A DNA stretch of 39,583 nucleotides from Kofleriaceae bacterium. Lineage in GTDB: Bacteria; Myxococcota_A; Polyangia; Haliangiales; Haliangiaceae. A program made the translations under genes and the position numbers. Below, piece after piece: positions 24,646 through 34,387 of this stretch (position 1 is the stretch's first letter; each line of letters starts with the position of its first letter). Location of the stretch: contig JANTGM010000051.1 in NCBI GenBank assembly GCA_024762925.1, positions 1-39,583 on the forward strand. Direction: 5' to 3'. The notes under the pieces are model-generated. The model worked only from the letters and a program-made list of their open reading frames with translations, did no database searches and was not told the origin of the DNA.

Positions 24646-25743
24646 CTACTTCTTGAGAGGAGTCGTGCCGGGCCAGTTGTCGAGCTTCATGCCGAGGCTA
24701 AGCCCCATCTCTGCGAGAATCTCTTTGATCTCTTTGAGCGACTTACGGCCGAAGTTCTTGGTCTTGAGCATCTCTTGCTCGGTCTTGAGAACCAACTCAC
24801 CAATGTACTTGATGTTGGCGTTCTGAAGGCAGTTTGCAGATCGAACGGAAAGCTCGAGCTCGTCGACTGTGCGCCAAAGGTTCTCGTTGAGCTTCTCTTG
24901 CTCTTCGTTGACTTGAGGTTCGGCAGGCTCTGCAGTCTCCTCAAAGTTGATGAAGATATTGAGCTGCTCTTTGAGGATCTTCGCTGAGAATGCGACTGCG
25001 TCCTCAGGTGTCACCGAACCGTTGGTCCAGACTTCGAGTGCAAGCTTGTCGTAGTCGGTCTGCTGGCCAACGCGAGCATCCGTTACCGCGAAGTTCACTT
25101 TGGTGATTGGAGAGAAGAGCGAATCGATGGGAATCATCGAAACGTCTAGGTTGGAGCGTGGGTGCGCCTCAGAAGGTACGTAGCCACGACCTGTGCCAAT
25201 GAGAAGCTCACAGTCGAGCTTGCCACCAGAGAGCATTGCGATGTGCTGCTCGGGGTTGAGAACTTCAACGCCAGCAACGGTTTGAATGTCGGCAGCTGTC
25301 ACAGGGCCGTTGCCCTCTTTGACGATGCGGACCGTGTACTCTTTGGCCTCGTCAACGCGAAGCAGCACCTCTTTGAGGTTCAAGATGATGTCGGTGACAT
25401 CCTCAGAAACATCGGGAAGAGACGTGAACTCGTGAAGAGCGCCATTGAGCTTGACGTGTGTGATGGCTGCGCCCTGAAGGGACGAGAGCAAGATGCGACG
25501 AAGGCAGTTGCCAAGTGTCGTTCCGTAGCCACGCTCAAGCGGTTCGCAGCTGAATTTACCGTAGGTCTCAGCCCGCTCGACAATGTCGAGGGTGCGTGGG
25601 CGAATGAGCCCCCGCCAGTTGCGAGCCATAAACTCGCTAGCCATGTTGATGTCTTCCGTGCCCGCCGCTGGATCGACTGGTGGCTGTGCAGGGGCTGCAG
25701 ACTCTGGATTGACAGGCGGCTGTGGTGGAATGGTGGTTTCCAT
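24646..25743 (-). CDS. rpoA: RNA polymerase alpha subunit with N-terminal extension
   Basis: A 365-residue alpha subunit. The N-terminal dimerisation domain begins at [17 protein letters not shown] and includes [20 protein letters not shown]; the C-terminal domain (about 280-350) has [20 protein letters not shown] and [20 protein letters not shown], which bind UP elements and activators. Unusually, about 38 residues precede the normal start, rich in Pro and Ala with a near repeat QPPVNP/QPPVDP. The ATG at 25743 has GGAG 5 bases upstream, so the extension is probably translated; internal ATGs at codons 34 and 39 are alternatives. It sits in the usual rpsD-rpoA-rplQ order. Confidence 0.97.
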   Translation of the reverse strand: METTIPPQPPVNPESAAPAQPPVDPAAGTEDINMASEFMARNWRGLIRPRTLDIVERAETYGKFSCEPLERGYGTTLGNCLRRILLSSLQGAAITHVKLNGALHEFTSLPDVSEDVTDIILNLKEVLLRVDEAKEYTVRIVKEGNGPVTAADIQTVAGVEVLNPEQHIAMLSGGKLDCELLIGTGRGYVPSEAHPRSNLDVSMIPIDSLFSPITKVNFAVTDARVGQQTDYDKLALEVWTNGSVTPEDAVAFSAKILKEQLNIFINFEETAEPAEPQVNEEQEKLNENLWRTVDELELSVRSANCLQNANIKYIGELVLKTEQEMLKTKNFGRKSLKEIKEILAEMGLSLGMKLDNWPGTTPLKK

Positions 25744-25797
25744 AGTTTCTCCGATGACTTCGCGAGCGTGTAAATTGAGTTAAGAAGAAGTAGTAGA

Positions 25798-26427
25798 CTA
25801 CTTCGAGTAGAGTTCGATGATGAGATGCTCTCGAATCGGCATCGTCACGTCATCGCGAGCAGGAAGAGCCTTGACGGTTGCTTTGAAAGCATCTGCCTCG
25901 AGGCTAATCCAACCAGGGACACCACGTCGCTCGACGACACCAAGTGCCTCGATGATGCGAGTGATCTTGCGAGACTTCTCACGAACCTCAACCACGTCAT
26001 TGGCGCGAATCAGGTAGGAAGGGATGTTGACCTTGCGGCCATTGACGGTGAAGTGACCGTGACGAACGAGCTGACGTGCTTCTGCGTGGTCGCTCACAAA
26101 GCCCATCCGGTACACAACGTTGTCGAGGCGGCGCTCGAGAAGCTGAATGAGGTTGTCACCAGTGACACCCTTCATGCGGGATGCTTTGTAGTAGTAGCCA
26201 CGGAATTGCTTCTCAGCTACGCCATAGATTCGCTTTACCTTTTGCTTCTCGCGAAGCTGCTCACCATAGTCGGAGCGACGTCGGCGGCGAGCCTGGCCGT
26301 GTTGTCCGGGTGGGTAAGAGCGGCGCTCATAGCCGCATTTATCAGTGTAGCAACGCTCACCTTTGAGGAACAATTTCATGTCCTCACGGCGGCAAAGGCG
26401 ACAGACGGGTCCGATGTATCTAGCCAT
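25798..26427 (-). CDS. rpsD: 30S ribosomal protein S4, zinc-binding form
   Basis: A 209-residue primary 16S rRNA-binding protein. The N-terminus has four cysteines (Cys9, Cys12, Cys26, Cys31; [10 protein letters not shown] and [16 protein letters not shown]), the zinc-binding form. The S4 RNA-binding domain is visible at [20 protein letters not shown] followed by [20 protein letters not shown]. It follows rpsK by 14 bases. In other bacteria S4 can repress the alpha operon, but no such site was recognised here. Confidence 0.98.
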   Translation of the reverse strand: MARYIGPVCRLCRREDMKLFLKGERCYTDKCGYERRSYPPGQHGQARRRRRSDYGEQLREKQKVKRIYGVAEKQFRGYYYKASRMKGVTGDNLIQLLERRLDNVVYRMGFVSDHAEARQLVRHGHFTVNGRKVNIPSYLIRANDVVEVREKSRKITRIIEALGVVERRGVPGWISLEADAFKATVKALPARDDVTMPIREHLIIELYSK

Positions 26428-26441
26428 AAGTCTCTCTCGAA

Positions 26442-26831
26442 TCAGACGCGACGGCGCTTAGGAGGCCGACATCCATTGTGGGGGATTGGGGTTACGTCGC
26501 GGATCAAGCTCACCTTGAAACCAGCGCTTTGCAGAGCACGAATCGCGGACTCTCGTCCCGAACCTGGCCCCTTGATGTACACCTGAACGGTACGCATGCC
26601 GTGCTCTTGCGCCTTGCGGGCAGCAGTCTCAGCCGCGAGCTGTGCGGCAAAAGGCGTCGACTTGCGTGAGCCCTTGAAACCGCAGCCACCAGCAGAGCCC
26701 CAGGAGATAACGTTTCCCGAGACATCGGTGATGGTGACGATGGTGTTGTTGAAGGTTGCTGCAATGTGAGCAATCCCCGTTTGAATGTTCTTTTTGACCT
26801 TTTTCTTGGTCTGCTTCTTTGGATTCGCCAT
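26442..26831 (-). CDS. rpsK: 30S ribosomal protein S11
   Basis: A 129-residue platform protein of the small subunit. Family segments are [38 protein letters not shown] and [17 protein letters not shown], ending [18 protein letters not shown]. It lies between rpsM and rpsD as in most bacteria. Length is normal. Confidence 0.98.
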   Translation of the reverse strand: MANPKKQTKKKVKKNIQTGIAHIAATFNNTIVTITDVSGNVISWGSAGGCGFKGSRKSTPFAAQLAAETAARKAQEHGMRTVQVYIKGPGSGRESAIRALQSAGFKVSLIRDVTPIPHNGCRPPKRRRV

Positions 26832-26859
26832 GCGCTTTTCCTCGCAATTAGCCTAAAGG

Positions 26860-27231
26860 CTATTTGCCGCCCTTCTTGACTGCCATGCGCTTTGGACCCT
26901 TGCGAGTACGAGCGTTGGTGTGAGTTCGTTGCCCTCGGACAGGAAGGCCTTTGCGATGCCGAAGGCCTCGGTAGCAACCAAGGTCCATAAGACGCTTCTT
27001 GTTCATGTTGACTTCGCGGCGAAGGTCACCCTCAACCGTGTACTCATTTTCAAGTACATCTCGAATGCGACGAACTTCGTTCTCGTCGATGTCATCAGAC
27101 TTCTTGTCACCAGAGACATCAGCCTTGGTGAGGATGTCGTTCGATGTCTTGCGACCGATTCCGTAAATGTAAGTTAGTGCGATTTCCATCCGCTTATTGC
27201 GGGGAAGGTCGATTCCTGCGATTCGTGCCAT
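26860..27231 (-). CDS. rpsM: 30S ribosomal protein S13
   Basis: A 123-residue head protein of the small subunit, contacting tRNA and forming inter-subunit bridges. It begins [20 protein letters not shown] and contains [20 protein letters not shown] near the end, both family hallmarks. It follows rpmJ by 23 bases, at the start of the alpha-type gene block. Confidence 0.98.
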   Translation of the reverse strand: MARIAGIDLPRNKRMEIALTYIYGIGRKTSNDILTKADVSGDKKSDDIDENEVRRIRDVLENEYTVEGDLRREVNMNKKRLMDLGCYRGLRHRKGLPVRGQRTHTNARTRKGPKRMAVKKGGK

Positions 27232-27254
27232 AAATGTTCTCCGTAGTCCGAGGA

Positions 27255-27368
27255 CTATCCTTGACGCTGCTTGTGACGAGCGACCTCGCAGATCACGCGA
27301 ATAACTCCACTGCGCTTAATCACTTTGCACTTGGGGCAAATCTTTTTGACTGAGGCTCTAACTTTCAT
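27255..27368 (-). CDS. rpmJ: 50S ribosomal protein L36, zinc-binding form
   Basis: A 37-residue protein, [20 protein letters not shown] followed by [17 protein letters not shown]. Cys11, Cys14, Cys27 and His32 are the zinc ligands of the C-plus form. It sits between map and rpsM; infA, often found between them, is absent. Confidence 0.97.
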   Translation of the reverse strand: MKVRASVKKICPKCKVIKRSGVIRVICEVARHKQRQG

Positions 27369-27447
27369 AACGATCTCTTGAGGTGGTCTGTGGCTTTGTC
27401 TTCTTTGAAGACGGGTTGGTGACAACGAAATACTAGGGGACTAGTTG

Positions 27448-28224
27448 CTAAGGAGAGCCTGGCGAAGGTGCTGCTTGCGTTAGGACCCAGGGCCCGTTGT
27501 CGGTAATTGCTATGGTGTGTTCGAAATGCGCAGACATACTGCGGTCTTTGGTAAGTGCCGTCCACTCATCGTCTAGCACTTCGACGTGTTGGGCTCCGGC
27601 GTTTACCATAGGTTCTATCGCGATCACAAGGCCGCTTTTTATGCGTTTTCCATGCCCCGATCGCCCGTAGTTTGGGACCGGTGGATCCTCGTGCATCTGG
27701 CGTCCAACCCCATGCCCGACAAAGTCCTTAACCACCGAGTATCCCTGCGCTTCTGCCCAGTTTTGGACCGCCGCACCAATGTCTCCAAGGCGGTTGCCCG
27801 GATAGCACATTTCGATGGCCTTCTCGAGAGACTCACGCGTGGTGTCCACGAGTTTCTGCTTTTCCGGGGTGGTCTTGCCACCAACCACAATGGTCCTGGC
27901 CGAGTCCCCACAATAGCCATCGAGATACGAGCCAAAGTCGATACCAATAATGTCACCTTCTGCAAGCACCTCATCTTCGCGAGGAATCCCGTGAACGATG
28001 ACCTCATTTACCGAGGTGCAGAGAACTGCCGGATACCCCTGGTAGCCAAGGAAGGCACTCTTGACCTTGAGGCGGCCAATGCCATCGGCGGCCACGCGGT
28101 CAAGGTCCGCGGTTGTTGCGCCTGGCACTGCAGCAGCACAGACATCATCGAGGATCTCGGACACGGCAAGCCCCGCCGCACGGAGTTTGAGAATCTCGTC
28201 CCGCGACTTGTACTTGATGCGCAT
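27448..28224 (-). CDS. map: Methionine aminopeptidase, type I
   Basis: A 258-residue enzyme removing N-terminal Met from new proteins. Family metal ligands are visible in [20 protein letters not shown] (two Asp), [19 protein letters not shown] (His), [10 protein letters not shown] (Glu) and [12 protein letters not shown] region (Glu). The ATG at 28224 is used; a GTG at 28242 is in frame upstream but adds residues with no family match. It follows secY without the adk gene that commonly separates them. The C-terminus, APSPGSP, is ordinary. Confidence 0.96.
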   Translation of the reverse strand: MRIKYKSRDEILKLRAAGLAVSEILDDVCAAAVPGATTADLDRVAADGIGRLKVKSAFLGYQGYPAVLCTSVNEVIVHGIPREDEVLAEGDIIGIDFGSYLDGYCGDSARTIVVGGKTTPEKQKLVDTTRESLEKAIEMCYPGNRLGDIGAAVQNWAEAQGYSVVKDFVGHGVGRQMHEDPPVPNYGRSGHGKRIKSGLVIAIEPMVNAGAQHVEVLDDEWTALTKDRSMSAHFEHTIAITDNGPWVLTQAAPSPGSP

Positions 28225-28298
28225 GGTTCGTCCGAGCACCACTAGTTCAGCTCAGCAGAGCTCAAGACGATTGCAGCACAGGATAACATCGGACTCGG

Positions 28299-29654
28299 TT
28301 AGCCCTTACGAGAGGTGCTGCGACCGCGGATGCGAGGCCCTTTGGGACCCGTGAAGCCATCGTAGTTTCGTGTGATCAGATGGGATTCAACTTGTTGCAC
28401 GGTGTCAAGAGCAACACCCACGATGATGAGAAGCGCGGTTCCACCAAAGATGCCGGTGAACGAAACTGGCACTCCGAAGCCCTTCTGAAGAAGAACAGGC
28501 ATAATGCACACAGCGGACAAATAGGCAGCGCCACCACAAGTTATGCGGCTGAGGACGCGGTCGATGTACTCAGCAGTTTTCTTACCTGGTCTGATGCCTG
28601 GAACAAAGCCTCCACCCTTCTTGAGGTTCTCTGCAACATCAACGGGGTTGAACGTCACGGCCGTGTAGAAAAAGGTGAAGAAAACGATCATACCGACATA
28701 GACAACGTTGTACCGCCAGTCGGTTGGTTGCATTGCCGCGGAGAACTGCTGCATCCAAGGAGTGTCGATCATGTTCGCCATTTGCGCAGGGAACATGAGA
28801 ATCGAAGAAGCAAAGATGGGTGGGATAACGCCAGAGACGTTGATCTTGAGAGGCAAGTGACTCTGGGTGCCGCCATACATCTTTCGCCCCACCATCCGCT
28901 TTGTGTACTGCACAGGGATTCGCCTGTGTGCGCGTTCAAAGAAGCATACAGCGGCAATGGTGCCGCCCACAGAGAGCAGCATGAGGATGAGGCTGAGAAG
29001 GTCAAACTCGCCCATGGAGCTGAGCGTGACGACCTGGGAAATTGCGTCGGGAAGACCAGCAACAATGCCGGCAAAGATGATCAGAGAAATTCCGTTGCCA
29101 ATGCCGCGCTCGGTGATTTGCTCGCCAAGCCACATGATGAATGCGGTGCCCGTTGTGAGCGTGAGCATGGTGAGCAAGCGGAAGGACCAACCTGGGTCAG
29201 CCACAACTTCAGCACCGGAGAATCCCCCGCCACCACCGCGTCCAAGACCCTCGAGCCATGATGCAATAAAGAACGACTGAACAAGCGAGAGACCAATCGT
29301 TCCGTAGCGGGTGTATTGGTTGATTTTGCGGCGACCAGATTCGCCTTCTTTGTTGAGTTGATCGAGCTTAGGCACAACCACCGTCATCAACTGAATAATG
29401 ATGGATGCACTAATGTAGGGCATGATGCCCAACGCGAAAATCGACAACTGCTCGAGCGCGCCACCTGAGAACATGTTGAACATGCCTAGGAAGGAGCCTG
29501 AGCCACCTGTCGAGATGAGGTTTTGCATCTCGACCCGGTTGACACCGGGAACAGAGATGAAAATACCCACGCGATATACCGCGAGCAACGAGAGCGTAAA
29601 GAAGATGCGCTTTCGGAGTTCGGGGACTTTTCCGATGTTGGATATACCTGCCAC
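28299..29654 (-). CDS. secY: Protein translocase subunit SecY
   Basis: A 451-residue integral membrane channel subunit of the Sec translocase, with about ten transmembrane segments. Family landmarks: [20 protein letters not shown] (TM1), plug-like region with [37 protein letters not shown], the cytoplasmic loop [19 protein letters not shown], and [20 protein letters not shown]. It is separated from rplO by 177 bases that contain a long imperfect hairpin (see that entry). It transports unfolded precursors such as the cytochrome and lipoproteins encoded elsewhere in this window. Confidence 0.98.
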   Translation of the reverse strand: MAGISNIGKVPELRKRIFFTLSLLAVYRVGIFISVPGVNRVEMQNLISTGGSGSFLGMFNMFSGGALEQLSIFALGIMPYISASIIIQLMTVVVPKLDQLNKEGESGRRKINQYTRYGTIGLSLVQSFFIASWLEGLGRGGGGGFSGAEVVADPGWSFRLLTMLTLTTGTAFIMWLGEQITERGIGNGISLIIFAGIVAGLPDAISQVVTLSSMGEFDLLSLILMLLSVGGTIAAVCFFERAHRRIPVQYTKRMVGRKMYGGTQSHLPLKINVSGVIPPIFASSILMFPAQMANMIDTPWMQQFSAAMQPTDWRYNVVYVGMIVFFTFFYTAVTFNPVDVAENLKKGGGFVPGIRPGKKTAEYIDRVLSRITCGGAAYLSAVCIMPVLLQKGFGVPVSFTGIFGGTALLIIVGVALDTVQQVESHLITRNYDGFTGPKGPRIRGRSTSRKG

Positions 29655-29740
29655 GTAGAACCTTGAGAAGGTAAGAGAAGTACTAGCTCACAGCTTCAAA
29701 GGAGTTGAAGATCGGGCTAGCGAGGGGGACTTAGCATAAA

Positions 29741-29806
29741 GAAGCGGGGTTGGCACCCCAGGAGTCCCTCATAAAGAGGATCCCGGCATACTCAACCCCG
29801 TCTTTT
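29741..29806 (-). promoter_or_regulatory. Structured spacer between rplO and secY
   Basis: The 177-base gap between rplO and secY holds a perfect 8-bp inverted repeat, CGGGGTTG (29745-29752) and CAACCCCG (29793-29800). Inside it lies a smaller hairpin with stem CCTC/GAGG and loop ATAAA (29767-29779, plus-strand reading). On the minus strand the outer stem is not followed by a clean T-run, so it looks more like a regulatory or processing structure than a plain terminator. It is the longest internal gap in the super-operon. Function is inferred only from position. Confidence 0.4.
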
Positions 29807-29831
29807 GGACGCGTCTGTCGAAGAGCCGAAG

Positions 29832-30314
29832 CTATTCGGCAGCAGCTTCGGCCTTGCCAGGTTTCCACGGCACAACTGTGACGCTTCCACCAGCCGCCTC
29901 AATCTTGGCAACAGCGCTCTTCGAGAAGCGATGTGCTGTTACGTTGAGAGCCTTGGTGACATCACCGTGACCGAGAACCTTGACGATCTTTGCGTTCTTG
30001 GGGACCAGGCCAGCTTGGCGAAGCATGTCCACGTCAACGTTGCCTTCAAAGCGCTCAGAGAGCAGGTTCACGTTGATTGGATGAGCTTCCGTGCGAAACG
30101 GGTTTTTGAAGCCACGCTTTGGAAGACGCTTGATGAGTGGCATCTGACCACCCTCGAATCCGGGGGCAGCCATGTGGTGACCGGAACGAGCCTTCTGGCC
30201 CTTCATTCCGCGACCGGAGGTCTTGCCAGTTCCGCTACCGCGACCGCGACCAACGCGCTTGGGTTTCTTGGTGGCTCCGGGATTCGGAGACAGACTGTGT
30301 AGAGTAGTGCCCAT
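29832..30314 (-). CDS. rplO: 50S ribosomal protein L15
   Basis: A 160-residue protein with the Gly/Arg-rich N-terminus of the family ([38 protein letters not shown]) and [20 protein letters not shown]. It is a late assembly protein of the large subunit. Spacing from rpmD is 11 bases. Length is slightly above the usual 145-150. Confidence 0.98.
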   Translation of the reverse strand: MGTTLHSLSPNPGATKKPKRVGRGRGSGTGKTSGRGMKGQKARSGHHMAAPGFEGGQMPLIKRLPKRGFKNPFRTEAHPINVNLLSERFEGNVDVDMLRQAGLVPKNAKIVKVLGHGDVTKALNVTAHRFSKSAVAKIEAAGGSVTVVPWKPGKAEAAAE

Positions 30315-30325
30315 TACGATTCTCT

Positions 30326-30511
30326 TTACTCGACCGCTTCTGCGGTAACGAGGTGGCTAACTTTGCGAATCATTCCACGAATCGCAGGAGTGTCTTGCAG
30401 CGTAGAGGACTTGTTGATGCCGCGCAGACCGAGCCCCTTCAGAAGAAGGCGCTGGGGCTTTGGGCGACCAATGCCGCTGCGTACTTGAGTTACTTTGATT
30501 TTGAGAGCCAT
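30326..30511 (-). CDS. rpmD: 50S ribosomal protein L30
   Basis: A 61-residue protein with the family pattern [20 protein letters not shown] and [20 protein letters not shown], ending [11 protein letters not shown]. It is placed between rpsE and rplO as is typical. Confidence 0.97.
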   Translation of the reverse strand: MALKIKVTQVRSGIGRPKPQRLLLKGLGLRGINKSSTLQDTPAIRGMIRKVSHLVTAEAVE

Positions 30512-30519
30512 GATTTGTC

Positions 30520-31026
30520 CTAGCCTTGGAGGCCGAGCTCCTCGATGGAACGGCCGCGCTTCTTTGCGACCTCAGCAGCCGACGTCAGCATGCGAAGTGC
30601 CGCGATGGTGCCATGGATGACATTGTGCTGGTTGGAGGTACCAAGCGACTTAGTAAGGATGTCTGTAACACCAGCAACCTCAAGCACGGGACGAACAGCC
30701 CCACCCGCAATCACACCAGTACCAGGAGCTGCTGGACGGAGAAGAACGCGTGCTGCACCAAAGACACCGATTACCTCGTGAGGAATCGTTCCGTTGACAA
30801 GAGGAACCTTGAACAGGTTGTTCTTGGCGCGCTCGTTGCCTTTGCGGATTGCCTCTGGAACTTCTTTGGCTTTGCCGAGAGCAGCGCCAACGTGTCCGTT
30901 TAGGTCGCCAACAACAACAAGTGCTGAGAAGGAAAAGCGACGGCCGCCCTTAACAACTTTTGCAACGCGGTTGATGTAGACAACGCGGTCGACGAGCTCG
31001 CCAACTTCTTTTGAATCAATAGCCAT
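30520..31026 (-). CDS. rpsE: 30S ribosomal protein S5
   Basis: A 168-residue protein that helps decoding fidelity. The dsRNA-binding-like N-domain contains [20 protein letters not shown] and [20 protein letters not shown]; the C-domain has [20 protein letters not shown] and [20 protein letters not shown]. Its ATG directly follows the rplR stop (TAAATG), so it is coupled to L18. Confidence 0.98.
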   Translation of the reverse strand: MAIDSKEVGELVDRVVYINRVAKVVKGGRRFSFSALVVVGDLNGHVGAALGKAKEVPEAIRKGNERAKNNLFKVPLVNGTIPHEVIGVFGAARVLLRPAAPGTGVIAGGAVRPVLEVAGVTDILTKSLGTSNQHNVIHGTIAALRMLTSAAEVAKKRGRSIEELGLQG

Positions 31027-31404
31027 TTAGAACTCCAGCCCGCCTTCGCGAGCGCCTTCGGCGACCGCTTTGACGCGACCGTGGTAGATAAACCCGTTGC
31101 GGTCGAACACGACTGCTTTGACCTGCTTCTCCTGAAGCTTCTTAGCGACAATCTCGCCAACCATCTTGGCGACTTCAGACTTGTCCTTGCCCTCAGTGCC
31201 GCCCCTGAGGCCAGCGTCGAGGTCTGAGGCAGCTGCCAGAGTTACTTGGTTCACATCATCAATCGCCTGTGCGTAGATGTGTGCGTTCGAGCGGTAGACA
31301 GAGAGGCGAGGCCGCTCTGGTGTACCGCTGATGCGCTTGCGCTGTGTGTACTTACGACGTTGGCGAGTGCGCGCCTTAGGATTACGAATCTTGGTGTGTG
31401 CCAT
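31027..31404 (-). CDS. rplR: 50S ribosomal protein L18
   Basis: A 125-residue 5S rRNA-binding protein. It shows [39 protein letters not shown] and the C-terminal [20 protein letters not shown] followed by EGGLEF. The ATG at 31404 gives the expected length; an open extension up to 31452 overlaps rplF and is not family-like. Confidence 0.98.
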   Translation of the reverse strand: MAHTKIRNPKARTRQRRKYTQRKRISGTPERPRLSVYRSNAHIYAQAIDDVNQVTLAAASDLDAGLRGGTEGKDKSEVAKMVGEIVAKKLQEKQVKAVVFDRNGFIYHGRVKAVAEGAREGGLEF

Positions 31405-31408
31405 GGGT

Positions 31409-31939
31409 CTAACCTGCCGCCTTGCCAGCCTTGCGGATAATGCGTTCCTCAAGGTATTTGACGCCTTTGCCCTTGTAGGGTTCTGGCGGCCTGAAACTGC
31501 GGATTTTGGCAGCGGAAGCCCCTAGAAGCTGCTTGTCGATGCCAGTGAGAATGATGATGTTCTTGTCGACCTTCGCTGAGATACCAGCTGGAAGGTCGTA
31601 AACGACTGGATGCGAGTAGCCGAGTTGCAGGGTCATTTTCTGACCAGACACCTCAGCACGGTAACCAACACCATTGATTTCGAGACGACGCTCAAAGCCT
31701 TGGCTGACACCGTGCACCATGTTGGCAACGAGAGCCCGCATAAGGCCGTGAGCCGCACGTGCGGGACGGCTGTTGTGAGCTCGCTCAAAGACGATTTTTC
31801 CTTCGTCATCCTTGATGTTCACAAACGGATTGCTTTTGAGTTCAAGGGAACCTTTGGGCCCCTTAACAGTGATTACGTGCCCAAGCGTTACATCAACGCC
31901 CTTAGGGACGTTGACTGGGGCATTTCCAATACGAGACAT
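31409..31939 (-). CDS. rplF: 50S ribosomal protein L6
   Basis: A 176-residue protein located near the factor-binding region of the ribosome. Landmarks are [55 protein letters not shown] and the C-terminal [20 protein letters not shown]. It lies 9 bases after rpsH and 4 bases before rplR. Confidence 0.98.
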   Translation of the reverse strand: MSRIGNAPVNVPKGVDVTLGHVITVKGPKGSLELKSNPFVNIKDDEGKIVFERAHNSRPARAAHGLMRALVANMVHGVSQGFERRLEINGVGYRAEVSGQKMTLQLGYSHPVVYDLPAGISAKVDKNIIILTGIDKQLLGASAAKIRSFRPPEPYKGKGVKYLEERIIRKAGKAAG

Positions 31940-31948
31940 AGTGTTGGC

Positions 31949-32347
31949 CTACCAGACTTCGCAGAGGACCTCACCACCGACGCCGAGCTCGCGAGCTTTG
32001 CGGTCAGTCATGAGACCTTTGGAGGTTGAGAGAATCGCTACACCAAGACCATTGCGGACCTTGGGCAACTCGGCTGCCCCAACGTAGCGACGTTGTCCTG
32101 GCTTCGAGATACGCTTGATGCCAGTGATCGCGTTGTTGTGACGATTGTCGTAGCGCAGGGTGACAGAAATGCTGCCCTGCACAGAATCATTGCTATTCGA
32201 AACAGCGTCGAGGAAGCCCTCGTCCTTGAGAATCTCAGCGAGGCGAAGTTTGACGTTGGAGCGCGGACACTCCACAGCAACCTTGCGGGCCATGATGCCG
32301 TTGCGAATGCGAGTAAGGAAATCAGCAATAGGATCGGTCATTGACAT
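31949..32347 (-). CDS. rpsH: 30S ribosomal protein S8
   Basis: A 132-residue 16S rRNA-binding protein. It has TDPIADFLTRIRNGIMARK at the N-terminus and ISKPGQRRYVGAAELPKV with LGVAILSTSKGLMTDRKARE at the C-terminus. The first ATG (32347) is preferred because GGAG lies 8 bases upstream; a second in-frame ATG is at 32341. S8 represses the spc operon in enterobacteria; no S8 site was recognised. Confidence 0.98.
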   Translation of the reverse strand: MSMTDPIADFLTRIRNGIMARKVAVECPRSNVKLRLAEILKDEGFLDAVSNSNDSVQGSISVTLRYDNRHNNAITGIKRISKPGQRRYVGAAELPKVRNGLGVAILSTSKGLMTDRKARELGVGGEVLCEVW

Positions 32348-32358
32348 AATATTCGCTC

Positions 32359-32538
32359 CTACCAGCTCGACTTAATGACGCCTGGAAGGTCTCCCTTGAG
32401 AGCCAGGCTACGGAAACAAAGGCGGCACATGTGAAACTTGCGCATGTAAGCGCGAGGTCGGCCACAGAGAGGACAGCGATTCTTCTCGCGGACCTTGAAC
32501 TTGTGCTTCTTTGGAAGCATTTTGACTAAGCGACTCAT
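32359..32538 (-). CDS. rpsN: 30S ribosomal protein S14, zinc-binding type
   Basis: A 59-residue S14 of the short zinc-binding form, found by direct translation. Cys22/Cys25 ([15 protein letters not shown]) and Cys38/Cys41 ([17 protein letters not shown]) are the ligands, and the C-terminus VIKSSW is typical. Its ATG overlaps the rplE TGA as ATGA. This is the Zn-type paralogue, not the roughly 100-residue Zn-free type. Confidence 0.97.
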   Translation of the reverse strand: MSRLVKMLPKKHKFKVREKNRCPLCGRPRAYMRKFHMCRLCFRSLALKGDLPGVIKSSW

Positions 32539-33134
32539 GCTTGCTCTCCTTGAGCGGCTACTGGTCCCATGTTGCGGAATGGCATGCCCAGGTGCTTGAG
32601 AAGTGACCGAGCTTCTGCGTCTGTGTTGGCGCTGGTCACCATGGCGATGTTGAGGCCCTTGATACTATCGACCTTGTCGTAGTCAACCTCTGGGAAAATA
32701 ATCTGCTCTTTAACACCAACGGAGTAGTTTCCACGACCATCAAAAGCCTTGTCAGAAACACCACGAAAGTCTCGAACGCGCGGAAGAGCAACGCTCACGA
32801 AGCGCTCCAAGAATTCCCACATGGCATCTCGGCGAAGAGTAACCATGCAGCCAATCTTTTGGCCCTTGCGAAGTTTGAAGGTTGCGATGTCCTTCTTGGC
32901 GCGAGTAACGACAGGCGCGCGGCCTGTGATGGCGCGAAGCTCGTCGACAGCGCTAACCATGAGCTTGGGCTCACCGGCGGCGCGGCCAAGCCCCATGTTC
33001 AGTGTGATTTTTACGAGCTTGGGCACCTCCATGACGTTTCCATACTTGAATTCGTCTTGGAGCTTGGCCTTCACAGACTCGTTGTACATGCGCTTGAGCC
33101 GCGGGGCTGGGCGCGTTTCTGTAGTTTCAGACAT
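32535..33134 (-). CDS. rplE: 50S ribosomal protein L5
   Basis: A 199-residue 5S rRNA-binding protein forming part of the central protuberance. It shows [73 protein letters not shown] and [15 protein letters not shown]. Slightly long at both ends: about ten residues precede the usual start and the tail ends [11 protein letters not shown]. It overlaps rpsN by 4 bp. Confidence 0.98.
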   Translation of the reverse strand: MSETTETRPAPRLKRMYNESVKAKLQDEFKYGNVMEVPKLVKITLNMGLGRAAGEPKLMVSAVDELRAITGRAPVVTRAKKDIATFKLRKGQKIGCMVTLRRDAMWEFLERFVSVALPRVRDFRGVSDKAFDGRGNYSVGVKEQIIFPEVDYDKVDSIKGLNIAMVTSANTDAEARSLLKHLGMPFRNMGPVAAQGEQA

Positions 33135-33155
33135 TGGGCTTCTCTTTCAGCGTGA

Positions 33156-33482
33156 TCACATTCCCGGGTTGGGGAACGTGGTGTCACACTTGACGCATAC
33201 TCGTTGTTTGTTGCCGGCGTCGTCGACATTTACTTTGCTGCGAACAGCGCGGGAGCAGGACTCACACCATAGTGAGACATTGGACATGGCGATGGTTCCT
33301 TCGATGTCTTTGATGCCACCTTGAGGGTCCTTTTGGGACGCCTTGACGTGCTTCTTGATCATCATGACCTTCTCGATCTCCACGCGATTCTTCTTGAGAA
33401 GAACGCGCTTGACCTTGCCTTGCTTGCCCTTTTCGCGCCCCTTGGTCACGACGACATTGTCGCCTCGTTTGATGTGAGCCAT
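33156..33482 (-). CDS. rplX: 50S ribosomal protein L24, with zinc-ribbon-like cysteines
   Basis: A 108-residue assembly-initiator protein. The KOW motif is at the N-terminus (KRGDNVVVTKGREKGKQGKV), followed by VMMIKKHVKASQKDPQGGIK. The C-terminal part carries two CXXC pairs (LWCESC and VCVKC), consistent with a zinc ribbon. Its ATG shares a base with the rplN TAA stop (TAATG). Confidence 0.97.
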   Translation of the reverse strand: MAHIKRGDNVVVTKGREKGKQGKVKRVLLKKNRVEIEKVMMIKKHVKASQKDPQGGIKDIEGTIAMSNVSLWCESCSRAVRSKVNVDDAGNKQRVCVKCDTTFPNPGM

Positions 33483-33850
33483 TAGAGGACCTCCGGAGCC
33501 AATGACACGATTTTCATGAAACGCTTAGCGCGAAGTTCACGAGCAACCGGTCCAAAGATACGAGTGCCAACAGGCTCACGCTCTTTATTGATGAGAACAG
33601 CAGAGTTGCCGTCAAATCGGATGTAGCTGCCATCGATGCGCGAAATCTCTTTCTTGGTGCGCACGATAACAGCCTGGGCAATATCGCCCTTCTTGACTTT
33701 GCCGCCCGGCATAGCCTCGCGAACTGAGCAGACGATAATGTCGCCTACAGACGCGTAGCGGCGCTTAGAACCACCGAGAACCTTGATGCAAAAGAGCTTC
33801 TTAGCGCCCGAGTTGTCGGCTACGTCGAGTACTGAACAGGTCTGGATCAT
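33482..33850 (-). CDS. rplN: 50S ribosomal protein L14
   Basis: A 122-residue protein starting [20 protein letters not shown] and containing the family signature [20 protein letters not shown] and [20 protein letters not shown]. The ATG at 33850 overlaps the rpsQ TGA stop (ATGA). The open frame upstream to 33892 is inside rpsQ and not used. Confidence 0.98.
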   Translation of the reverse strand: MIQTCSVLDVADNSGAKKLFCIKVLGGSKRRYASVGDIIVCSVREAMPGGKVKKGDIAQAVIVRTKKEISRIDGSYIRFDGNSAVLINKEREPVGTRIFGPVARELRAKRFMKIVSLAPEVL

Positions 33851-34149
33851 AGCTGTTCCCTCGCCTTCTCGATGGTGCGAACTACGCGCCAACGCTTGGT
33901 CTTCGAGTATGGCCGAGAGGCGATAAGCTCGACAACGTCACCGTTGTTGCAGTTGTTGTTCTCGTCGTGTGCGCGGTACTTGACCTTGCGGTTCACGAAC
34001 TTGTGGAAGTGCTTGTCACGGATACGGCGAATCACCGTAACCACCACCGTCTTGTCCATTGCAGCGGATGTCACCACCCCCTGAATGACGCGGCGGTTGC
34101 CGCGAGAGTCTTCGGCCCCTTTGGCCTGATTTTCTTCTGTCGTCGTCAC
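33847..34149 (-). CDS. rpsQ: 30S ribosomal protein S17
   Basis: A 100-residue protein with the OB-fold core [40 protein letters not shown] and [20 protein letters not shown]. About 15-18 residues at the N-terminus ([19 protein letters not shown]) are extra compared with the usual 82-88-residue protein and look disordered. It lies 4 bases after rpmC and overlaps rplN by 4. Confidence 0.97.
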   Translation of the reverse strand: MTTTEENQAKGAEDSRGNRRVIQGVVTSAAMDKTVVVTVIRRIRDKHFHKFVNRKVKYRAHDENNNCNNGDVVELIASRPYSKTKRWRVVRTIEKAREQL

Positions 34150-34153
34150 GTTC

Positions 34154-34387
34154 CTATGCTTCCTGGCTGGCGGTACCAGCCGTATCTAGCTTGCGTGCAT
34201 GCATCACCGTCATGATGCGGGCAACCTCGCGGCGCTTAGCACGCAAGACTAGTGGGTTCTCAAGTTGGTTGGTGTAGTTGCCAAGACGCATCCGGAAGTA
34301 CTCATCTCGAGCACGACCAAGAGCCTCGTTTAGTTCGTCGTCTGGCAGGTCGCGGAGGGCAGCGATAGCTTCTGATTTTTTAGACAT
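34154..34387 (-). CDS. rpmC: 50S ribosomal protein L29
   Basis: A 77-residue helical protein near the exit tunnel. The conserved core is DDELNEALGRARDEYFRMRL followed by QLENPLVLRAKRREVARIMT. Its ATG overlaps the rplP TAA stop by one base (TAATG). Confidence 0.96.
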   Translation of the reverse strand: MSKKSEAIAALRDLPDDELNEALGRARDEYFRMRLGNYTNQLENPLVLRAKRREVARIMTVMHARKLDTAGTASQEA

